Shown here piece after piece: positions 12,301-24,300 of a stretch of 64,000 nt of DNA. Position numbers and translations under genes: made by a program. Where the stretch lies: contig NC_077222.1 in assembly GCF_024763615.1 (NCBI RefSeq), forward strand, positions 22,754,001 through 22,818,000, read 5' to 3'. This DNA comes from Phlebotomus papatasi (lineage: Eukaryota; Arthropoda; Insecta; Diptera; Psychodidae). The notes beneath the pieces are model-generated. The model did not search any database. It had not been told where the DNA came from and worked only from the letters and a program-made list of their open reading frames with translations. How positions within the stretch are numbered: the stretch's first letter is position 1; the number at the start of each line of letters is the position of its first letter.

Positions 12301-15300
12301 TGGTTTCAAAGAGAGAAAATAATTCAGGTTTAATCGAAACATGGACTCCTGATTTATTTGAATGTCCTATCAGGACTTTATAGGCCCTGAACCAGTCTTG
12401 GGTTCAGGGCCAAGATTACTTCCAATATATTACAGGAATAGAGCATACAGCACTTTGGAATAATGTAAAAGGCTGTAATTTCGCGAAATCCGTAATAGAT
12501 GGATTAGATTTAAATAGATCTCAACTTCTGTTAAATCTTAACTTGAGGGTTATTATAGGAATTTACACAGGACACTGGCTAAATTCACATCTTGCAAAGT
12601 TGGGTGTAAACGTTACCTCAGCTTGCAGGGGTTGTGGAGAGAGTCTGGAAACACTAGAACACATTTTATGTTATTGTTCCAAATTTTCAAGCCAGAGAAT
12701 TAAAATCTTTAAGAAAGAAGTGTTGACACTGGAGGATATCAAAAGAGCGGCAGCTCAGGATGTGCTGCAGTTCAGCCAGGTTTTAAAAGAATTGGAGTAG
12801 GGTTTGTTGAGTAGACATAGGGCGCTCAAATAGAGCCTAGGTGTCTGCAGCCCACAAATCGTACCATGCTCCCTATACAATCTATCTATCTAAGCAATAT
12901 TATCAATAAAAGTGGGTGTCTCTGTAGGTCAATTGTAGAGCAAACGCCTAGGTAATTAAAGGTCCCCAGTTCAATCCCAGGATGAGGCATTTTTTTTCTG
13001 TTTCTATTTGATTGAAAATTAGGGTTTGGGGTGAAACTTACCTTAATGGAAGCTAATACAATACGCCTGGGATAACGTACCAACCTGAAGTTCAAAAACA
13101 TCCATTATAAGTAACCCTACTTATTAGTTCTTAAATCGTGTGATCGGAAAAGCGATCAAACATAATACAAAAGATATTAAGACGAATATAGCAAAATAAG
13201 AGAAGAAATTGTGAAAACTCTTTAGGATCAGTTAATTAGAATTTAAATGCCCCCAAAAAAGAAATATTAAAATGACTTTAGATGAGTTATACAAATGATT
13301 TGTGAATGTTTAACACAGCACAACAGCATATGCCAACAGCAAGTGGAGTTCCCACGACAGCTGCCGGTGGTGCTGTTGGGGGCCAGGCGGGTTCAAATTC
13401 AAGAGAGAAAATCTGGACGGGTATCTTGGAGTGGATTGAGAAGGCGAAAAGTGATCAACCTAAAATTGCACGACACGTCCCGTGCTACGTCACAACTAAT
13501 ATCAAAGATGGTGAACCTGAATTGTACGTTATCCCCCATATTCAGCCACAGAATGTTAAATTTCTCGCTGAGAATGCACCATGTGAATGCTAATTGATGA
13601 TATTTGGGGTTTGGGGTGGGCTGTTTTATCTATCTCTTTTTGGGACGGTGTTCTGCAGAAAGGCGGATAGTTGGCCACAAAAGCTCATTATGCAACTCAT
13701 GCCCAAGCAACTTGTGGGGAATATTGGTGGTCAATACCTAAAGGATTCTAAAACGGTCATCTTCCATCCCAGTCAATGTGAAGCTCTCGATGCTCTGTCG
13801 AAAGTGATGGCAACGGGATTTGTAAGTTTTTGACTTTTAGCTGTGATTCTTTCATAAGCACTACTTTTGTAATACTGCGATATAGTCAATGTTCTCCGAT
13901 CAGACTCATATAATCGATTTCGAACATCCTTGACTCCGAAAATGATCAGTTACTAAAATCGGTTTGAATACAAATCGGAGTAGGCTTTCTGCAAAATCGG
14001 TTTAAGACATGTTTTTTTTCGTCTAAATGTTATGTAGGTCTCCATGACACAGATATGTAACAGAATGATATAAGAAACTACGCCAAGCTATTTTCGAAAT
14101 TATGACATAATCAGAAATAGTGATCTTTTTTTCCATCAACAGTGTATCTCCGGTTATGAAGAGATATCTTGATGCCATTTACCAGATATTCTGTGTAAAA
14201 AGACAATTTGTTCCTGCATAAATTATTTTTCTCACGGATTTGGCAAAACTTCTTAAAAAACGTTTTTCTATGTTATTTTAAAAACATAGAAACTAGTGGG
14301 CCTCCGTAAAATCATTCGAAAACATTAGCAACATTATTTTATTTAGCTATTTTCAAATTGAAACATTTTGTGATGTCGGGTTTGTGAAACCGATGTATTT
14401 TACATTTTCTATGTTACTATTTTTCTATATTTTTCTATCAATAGTATATCTCCGGTTTTAGAATAGATACTTCAATGCTTTTTAGTCGAGATTCTTGTTT
14501 TTATAAACATGTCAATTTGCTTCTAAATAAATTGTTGTTCTTGCTGATTTTGCAAAACTTCATTTAAAAAAAAGAATTTTCTATGTTATTTTAAAAACGT
14601 AGAAAATAGTGGGCATGCGTAAAATCATTTGAAAGCATTAGCAAACTAGAAAGTGTATTTAACTGTTCTTAAAGTGTAGGGTTTTGTGAAGTCGATGTAC
14701 TTCACATTTTCTATGTTTTTATTATCCTATTTTTTCAAAATCATGTATGTTTTGTTTTAGAAGAAATATCTCAATGCTTCTTGGCTGAGATTCTTTTTTT
14801 TATAAACATGTCAGTTTACTCCTGCGTATATGGTTGTTCTTATTGATTTTGCAAAGCTTCATTGAAAAAAAAACTATCATTTCTATGTTATTTTAAAAAC
14901 ATAGAAACTAGGTGAGCTTACGCGAAACCATTATCAAATTAGACCGTTTATTTAATAGTCTTCAAAGTGTAGGGTTTTGTGAAGTTGGATTACTTCACAT
15001 TTTCTATGTTTTTGTTTTTCTATTTTTTTTTTCAAAAATTGTATTTTTGTTTTAAAAGAGGTGTCTCAATGCTTTTTTAGCAGAAATGCTTTGTTTTATA
15101 AACATATCAGTTTGTTCCTAAGTAAATTGTTCTCATTAATTTTGTAAAAAGTGTTTGCAAAAATCGATCATATATATGTTGTTTTAAAAACATAGAATCT
15201 AATAGGCCTATGTAAAACCACTTTCAAGCATTATCAAAGTAGAAAGTCTCTTTAGCTATTTTCAAAATATAGGATTTTGTAATGTAAGATTTGATAAACC

Positions 15301-18300
15301 GGTCTATTTCACATTTTCTATGTTTTTTTTTGGAAAGTTTTATATCGATCTTATTCTTTTTCTAATAAGCAGTAGACTTATTTATTATGAAATCGTATAA
15401 ATCCTGAAAATTTATCCAATATCCTTCGAGATGTTGAATTTTGTACGTTGGATTTAGCAAACTGATTTTTTGATATTTTCTATGTTAGAGAGTCTTCGAT
15501 TTTATTTCTGTTTATATTGTGTTGAAGGTATAACTACATGAGATCATTTCAAACCGACATTCAACTTGAGAATCCATCTAATTATGACTTCCGATTTTGG
15601 AAACTTCTATATTGTCTATGTTTTCTAAGTTTTTTACAAACCCCTATATATCAACTTCTCGTCGCGTATTTAGCATGTTATAGGTTTGCGATAGCCCACC
15701 TCAAAACCGTATAAAACCATAAGATTTTTCTAGTTATCATCGAGATATCGGATTCGATAATGTTGAATTTGGGAAAACCGATTTTCTATGTTATTTTGGA
15801 AAATCTTATATCAGTTTTATTACATTTTAGTCACTTTCTTAACTTAGTTAGTTTCTGTTCATCCCTAAACCAGATTTACAAAATGAAAGAATCACAGCGT
15901 CCATAAGTTTAAACGATATTATTACTGACTTACCTTAAAATCGATTGGATGAATGTTTCTGATGCAGTATTTTACCCATTTTCTGGGGTATTCCTATAGG
16001 CGGGATGTGTGCATTTTACGGCATCCCCACCGACAAATTGTGAGATAAAAGTGCTAATTCTGCTGTACACGGTGGAGAAGAAGGCATTTATTGGCTTCAT
16101 ACCAAACAATCAATTGGGATTTGTCGAGAGACTACGTAAAGTGATTCAACAGAAACAAGGCTTGGTGCGTCATGGACAGGTTTGCTTTCGTGTAAAACTA
16201 ATCCAATCCTCTGGTCCAGTCCAAACAATCCATACTAACAAGCGTTATACTAATGAACAATCATGTAAATATATTGTTTTCAAAATTACATTCATCTACC
16301 TACCCATTCCTCATCCGTAGTCCCTTTGGTCTATCAATCCTTTAAATTGTGCATGAGATTATTGCTGATTATTTCAGTATTTATACGGCATTTGGTATCC
16401 AATGAACCTTCAATAATCCCAATGATTCTCCCCCTACATGGCAATCATACTAATTTGCGCACTGGCATGCAAATCAATTTATATGGTAGTTTGAGCATAA
16501 ATTTTATTATCTACGTGTGTGTAGTATTAGTAAATGGTTCACGTGGCACATTTCATAACTGTGGCAGAGGACAATGTTTCTATTTGCAGAACCAACAGGC
16601 TGCTGGACAACAGGGTGGTGCTCCGGGTGGAAATCCGGGCAATGCAGGAAATGCCGGTGCTGGTGGTCAAGGTCCAGGTGGTCCTAGTGGGGCTGGTCAA
16701 TCAAATGTAATGAATCCCGCGGCCAGTATGCCAACATCGCAGCCCACATCGCAGGTTTGATATTTCCCTTTCTACTGTACGGTGTGAAATATTTTGAGTA
16801 GATACGCGAAATTTACGAGAATTCATAAATTGTTGCGAAATCGATTGGTGAAGTGCGTCAGTGTGTAGTTCATTGAGAGTGAATGGGTTCTCTAAGAGGT
16901 AATGAACAAATTGAAAAATATATGGTTCTTCTTCTTCTGGTAGTCCATGAGGCAAACCAGGCGGCCAAAGGAGAGTAATACATTGGGTGTGAACACTAAA
17001 GGTGCAAAACGCAATTTTCGCGAAAACGATGGCAAACCGCGGCGTATAAACGGACGAAGAGAGGATTGGTAAAGACTTAAGTGTCTCACTGCAGACACAG
17101 CAAAGAGCAAGTCAGCCGACTCTCTCCTTTCCAAAATAACGCGATCGGGCCACAAGTTACCGGAAAGTCCGGTCACATTCATTGTGGCCGCGGAATAATA
17201 GAAACTACTAAAACCATGAATGCGCTCTGTAAGCCTTAGTGAGACTTGTAACGACCTTACTGCCAAAACGTTTCTTATTACTTTCTCTCTTATCCGACGT
17301 TACAACCAGTGATGGTCTTGGCCTAATTCAGGATCAGGACCCGTCACCACTCGACCCTATTACCCGCTACTCTTCTTAAGCTAACCCCTAATGACCTGGC
17401 ATCCTGATTTATCGAAGACTGGGTTGGCCTCGCCTCCTCGAAGTCTAGAGTCTGCCTCTAAAAACTTTCCAGGCTGAGTTGATCTCATCCTTGCAAACCA
17501 TATAACCAGTTCACCGGAACTCATTGAAGCATATTTTCTTGAAGACAGTTACTCCTCGATAGCGTTCACACACTTTCATCGTTGAATGAACTTCGAACTC
17601 CGGTTCGGAGAATCCTCCTTTCAAACGCGGCTAAAATTTGTCAGTTCTGTTTGCTAAGGACTCACGTTTCAGACGAATACATCAAGATTGCCAGTGAAAT
17701 GCCCTAGACACACTTACGACTTAAACCGAGGAACGATTTAGTGGAAAATGATGGAAATGCATTCAACTTTTGAGATCTGTCAAGGCCCAAACGCTCTTGT
17801 TAGTGTAAGTGTGTAAAACGAAATGGTTCCGCTGCTAAAGTCCCTGCCGTTATTATGAATCCCTAAAGTACCACAAAGTACCTTGTCCCTAGGGTTAGCC
17901 TTCTAAATGGGTAATGAAAACTGTACAGTGTATATCATTACAGCAGAGAGCGATCATGCCCTCCGATGGTATAATGCTCTGAGCAGACGTGGAGTTAATC
18001 CTGAGCTGTGATTACGCAAGCATATTCTTAACAAGAATAATCTTGCCGGGCCCTATTATAAGTAGGCTCCGTGTATCGTTTCCCAACTCTTCAGTCATTT
18101 TGTTTTCACATTAGACCGAAATAGAGCCTTGTTGGCTTCCAGTAGCCGTGCTCGAATTTCTGTGCACAGTAAAAAATGTTGGCTGCTTTACCATGATTTT
18201 CATCGTAAATTTTACATTAAACATGTAATCGTATGTACTAATACACATTTGTGTAATTTGTACACATTTTCTCTGAAAACTGTGTAATTTGTACACCTTT

Positions 18301-21300
18301 TGCATGAAAACTGTGTAATTTTACACGAAATATGTAAGAAAATATACAAAACTGTGTAATCATTCCCAGTTGATTACACGGTTTGCAATTACATAAAATT
18401 TAAATAACACATTTTCAGATTACACGTTTTGTTGAAATACCAAATTTGTGTAACTTTACAAGAATAGTCGTGGAAAAAAGCAAAGCAACGATTATCTTTG
18501 TAATTTTTTTTACTGTGCGAAGTTGCTATCGGTCGTAATGGTTCACCCAAGGTAGTCGAAGAAGTTCACAACTTCTGAAGTTTCGGAAACCCTGAAAGCC
18601 AGGAAGGAACCTCAATGCGTATTTAGGACTTTTTATCGCAACTTAATCAGTGTTCCTGGACAATTCCTGGAGATTAACTCATTCTTCCATGAAGCTTTAA
18701 TTGAAAGTTGAAAGAACACATGAACGCCTCAATCATAACACAAGTGTAAACCTGTGGGTTCTATCTGGTAATAACCACACTCAACCCAAAAAGATCCTTT
18801 TCAGGACCATCTCTCAGTATCATTTTAGTGAATAGTAAGTACTCGTCTCGTCGACGAGCAAGGAAGGATTAATGACATGAAATTGGTGATTGAGAGGCCC
18901 CATGAGAAGCATGGTAGCCTCTGAATATAGAGATCTTGATCGTAAACTTTGAATACTTCTCGGTAACATATATTGAAAAGCTCCGGAGGAGAATTTTCAG
19001 TTCTTAACTTCGCGACATCCTCTGTCCGTTTTGTTCTTGGCGACTTTAACTGTCAGAGCACTCTCTGGAATTGCGGTACAAAAAGTACGGTTGGGGAAAC
19101 TCTGGAGGAATGGTTGGAGGGTAAAGGCTTAACGTTAATTCATGACGCCAAATTATCAGTCATTTTTAAAGAAGTTAAAGTAGCCCCGTCTTGTTGTAAA
19201 AATGTGCTATGCGCGATACCACAGTCCCAGCATTGATTAATCATGTACCAAGTTACGGTTACTATAAAACCTAGAAATGTTCCTGTTCGTCGAAGGTTTA
19301 ACTTCTGTAAGGCTGACTGGAAAATATTCTCCCCAAGTGTTGATTTGGCTGTAAGAGGTATTGTTCCAAAACCGGACCATTATGATCGGTTTATAAAAGC
19401 AGTTAAAAAGATGTTCAGGTTGTGCATTCTAAGGGGTCGTCGCACTAGAGACATCTGATTTGATGCCATAATAGTACTGGGCTTTTGAGGAAGATCCTTT
19501 TAGTGATGCTTCTGGAGTTTAAGATTTGATTTGCCTATGGGTCGGCTTAATCCTCTAGAATCCACTACATCCAGGTCACTTATTTAGGCCCATTATGAAC
19601 TCCACATTCCCCCACTCTATTCTCAAGGCGGTCCTTCAGCTCTATATGTTGGCTACTGCGTGCAAATTGGAGACACACACTGCCGTTTTTATATTACGTT
19701 AGACCAGCCTTGGTTGGATCAGTTGCAGTCGTTTCTGTACCAGCATCTCTTGTTTTAGGTATTTTGTTGTCATTGCATTGGTATTACTTACACTTGACTA
19801 TAATTCGGTGAGGCTTCTGAAAAATTCTCAGGCTGCTGCTTTTTAAACCGAGATCTCAAAATCATAGAGACTCTACTCTACCAACTGATCCACTGAAGCT
19901 CTTAAGTTGAAGCTTGGTAGTGCACTAGCTGATTCTGTTGCGAAAGGCCATCGGGATTGTTGGGTATGATAAAAAAAGAACCTAACCTATGAAATACATC
20001 TGCAATACCTCTGTACTTGTTAAGATTATCCATGATAAGATGCTTATGACGCTCCTTACACGGGCGATTGTCAGTTTGGGTGATCTCATTCCTTCAAGCG
20101 TCGAATAATTACATACGTTTAAATTAAGAACACTCAATGGATCAAGTGGTAAAATACTCGTTCTATAATGCAAGTGTCTTGTGTTTGAATTGAATTCCTT
20201 TTAAGTGATTAGGAATTTTTCTGGTGTTAAAGGTATTCGGATTGCATCCAGTAAGCTACACTGCACGTGATTCCACGGGGTATGGGACTGACAGTACCAT
20301 TCCTGGTCAAGAAATAATAGCAATGAATGTCGCGAATATCTCGTTTGCGAGAAGACCTAGTTCCTCTATAGAAGCCTAGTTTCTCTATAGAGGCCTAGTT
20401 CCCCTATAGAGAAACTAGGCCTTCTCGCAAGCGAGATTTCTTAACCAGGTACGAAACTATGAGTTCCATACCCCGTGGAATCAAGTGCAGTGCTTACTGG
20501 ATGCAATACGAATACCTTTAACACCGCAGAAAAATTCCCGGTGACCTTGCAGACGATGGTAGAAGAGACAAATTGGCGAATTTTTCTCAATCCGCTGTTG
20601 TTCTCTTCTTCGCTTCTCTCCGCTCTCAACGCCCTCATCACATCAACAGACCACGTCATTCCACGGTTGAATTTTGAAATCGCGCTTTGTTGCGAATAGC
20701 GCTCGCAATAAAGCCTTACCTTTCTTACAGATATGTGTTACTCACATGAAGTATACGGGTAATTTAAAAATTCCCTGCAGCACGGTACTGACGCAATTCT
20801 GAATACCTTGAAGCATTTCTTAGGAAGAATATGACGAAATGCGGGTTCGCAACAATACCGCTTGATGTCACCGAGATCTCACGCCCTGTAACACTTGTCT
20901 GCTTCTTTTATGAGTACTACTTCTACTCTACCTATTTTCTTCAAAATTGACGCGATTTAACTACACAAGAAAACCAAAATTATTTAATTTAAATATTCAG
21001 TTAAATAAATAATAATTACATCTTTTACGCAGATGTTGCATTATAGACTAGATCTTTGTTCGAATTCATTTTAATAGGATAAAATTCTATAAATTGATGT
21101 CACAGATTATCTAACTGGAAGCCCTTTTCGGTATCGTAATAATGTAATGTTGCTGAGTGAAACATAGTGTGAATTAACATAATTTATGGCTAATGTTGTT
21201 GTATTTTGAATAAATTTCCGTTGAAATATGAATTATAGATGATGCCTCAAATGGGTCAAACGTCTACGGCTCAAATGGGTCAGCAGCAGGGAGTTAATCA

Positions 21301-24300
21301 GGCAACAAGGATGGGAATGGTGGTAAGTATCATTATTCAATGATCTTTTTTGATTTGCAAAATATTCAGGTTGACCAATATTACTTGTTTGATGGGTTTT
21401 AGAATATGCCAAATGTGGGAAATCCAAATCAGATGGGTGGAATGCACAATGTGAATCCGGGTGGGCAGCATATGGACAACCGTCAGCAGAATATGGAAAA
21501 GATGTCTCATGTGAGTGCATAATTAAACTTGACTGAATACATTTTGAGGGTTATATGTGTGGGATTTTGCGTGAAACTTTTATGAAAGAGAGATTGCATA
21601 GAATCTATCAATTTACCCTTTTAAATCCACGGAAATAGAAGTTCTCGGAATGCTTTTGTAATGATATTTCGGAATGTTTCAGCTGAAGCAATCCCTGGAG
21701 GCGCAGCAGCAGCAATTTAAGAATTTTGAATTTGGCCAGATGCCCATTCATCAGATGCCCGACAATATGCAGATGGCTATGCTGCAGCAACAGCAGCAAC
21801 AAATGCGCGGAGTTGGGAATTTAGGAAATCCACAGCAGCAAAATCCTCAGCGAATGATGCGTCCCGTAATGGCCAGCAATCCTGGTTTGCGTCATTTACT
21901 ACAGCAACAGGTGAGTACTTCAGAAATAAGCAATTAACATTGACTCTTTCTCCTGATTAAATCAATTGAAGAAAATGGTTGTTCATTCAATTAATTCACT
22001 GAACGATTTCAAGATGGTATTGATTTTTAATTAGTTCTAGAGACTTTTTAATTAACTCACAGAAGTGATGAATGATTTCCTTTCTTGTTTTAACTCACAA
22101 TTGCCTCTTAATGATTCAGATATTCTCCTGTTTTACATCTCTATTCAGATTTATATACACGTAATTTATTTTATGAAATCATAAAATTGAAATGTCTCTT
22201 TAAATGACGTCGTGAAATAACGTAGAATTTTCTTTACATTGATTAAGAACTTCTGTTTGGGATAAGAATTGTTAAAATCTGCTGTTTACAACAAAAGAAT
22301 TTAAATACTGAGTGTCTTTTCATCAATAAGCATTAGTAATGTCATTTTAATGATTGTAAAATTCCGAATGTCAAAGTTCCGAAAAGCCAAAATCCTGAAC
22401 GCCGAAATCCCTAAAACTGCCAAAATCCTGACAACTGTTAAAATTCCAAAACAACCAAAATGTCGAACGGCAATGTCCTGAATTTGTCGAAATCTCGAAT
22501 AGACTAAAACCCGAAAACCAAAATCCTAAACGGGTCGAAATCCCGAATAGCCCAATTCCCGAAAGCCATAATTCCAAAAGCCAAACCCCGAAAGGCAAAA
22601 TAACGATAGTCAAAATTTGGAGAGCTAAAATTCCGAAAGCCAAAATCCTGAACGCCAAAATCCCAAAAGCAGCCTAAATCTCAAACGTCAAAATCCTGAC
22701 AACTTCCAAAATTCCAAAACGACCAAAATGCCGAACGACAAAATCCCGAATTTGTCGAAATTTCGAATAACTTAAAACCCCAAACGGGTCGAAATTCTGA
22801 ATAGCCCGATTTCCGAAAGTCATAATTCTAAAATCCAAAATCCCGAAAGTCTAATCCTGAATGCAAAACTCTCGAAAACTGCCAAAATCCCGAACAAAAA
22901 CCTAAAGCCAAAATCCCGAATGTAGAAATCTGGAAAACGGCCAATATCCCAAAAGCCAAAATCCCGAGAAGCCAAAATCCCAAAAAAGGAAATAATCCCA
23001 AACGCCAAAATCCTGAGAACTTCCAAAATTCCAAAACGACCAAAATGCCGAACGACAAAATCCCGAATTGGTCGAGATCTCGAATAGCCTAAAGCCCGAA
23101 ACGGGTCGAAATTCCGAATAGGCCAATTTCCGAAAGCCAGAATTCCAAAAGCCAAAATCCCAAAAGCCTAATCCTGAACGCAAAAATTTCGAAAACTGCT
23201 AAAATCCCGAACTAAAACCTAAAGCCAAAATCCCGAACGTAGAAATCTTGAAAACGGCTAAAATCCTAAAAGCCAAAATCTCGACTGGGTCGAAATCCCG
23301 AAAAGCCAAAATCCTGAAAGGCAAAATCCTGAACGCCGAAATCCCAAAACGGAAATAATCCCAAACGCCAAAATTTTGACAACTTCCAAAATTCCAAAAC
23401 GACCAAAATGCCGAACGACAAAATCCTGAATTTGTCGAAATTTCGAATAACTTAAAACCCCAAACGGGTCGAAATTCCAAATAGCCTAATTCCCGAAAGC
23501 CAAAATTCCGAAAGCCTAATCCTGAACGCAAAAGTCTCGAAAACTGCCAAAATCCTGAACGAAAATCTAAAGCAAAACCCGAACGTAGAAATCTTGAAAA
23601 CGGCCAAAATCCCAAAAACGGAAATAATTCCAAACGCCAAAATCCTGACAACTTCCAAAATTCCAAAAAGACCAAAATGCCGAACGACAAAATCCCGAAT
23701 TGGTCGAGATCTCGAATAGCCTAAACCCCGAAAGCCATAATTCCAAAAGCCAAAATCCCGAAAGCCAAAATTACGATAGTCAAAATTCAGAGAGCTGAAA
23801 TTCCGAAAGCAAAATCCCAAAAACGGACAAAATCCTGAACATCAATATTCATTCCAAAAGCAAAAATTTCGATTTTATTATACAGCATGAAACATTTTTT
23901 TTAGCTTTTCAATAACTAATTTAATAAAAGAATACTAAATACTTGAGTTTAATTTAAATATTTTGTAAGTTATCGATATAATGTGCTTTGTCGTAACTTC
24001 TAAAGTACATTAATAAAATCAATGGAAAGTTTAAATAAAATTGACAATTTTATATTAAAAAAAATTTTACGAAAAAACTGTTTGGAACTTGAAATTTGTG
24101 TTCTAATTGGTTAAACCTTCATTTTAAGGCAGAGTTACAACAAATTTACTTCCTTAGGATCAATTATTCACATTTAAAGTTCCAGTATATTTTGGGTTAT
24201 GCTGTTTATAAAAACACCTAAAATTACATATCCTTCTTTAAAAAAGGTGACAACGCGTCTCATGCTTCTCGATATGTTCGAACTCTTAACTTAGATGTTA

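Noticed and set aside
22371..23820. Long minus-strand open frames (up to 163 codons) rich in F, G, W and D
   Set aside because: They translate the CCAAAATCCCGAA repeat, overlap each other in several frames and have no non-repeat sequence.
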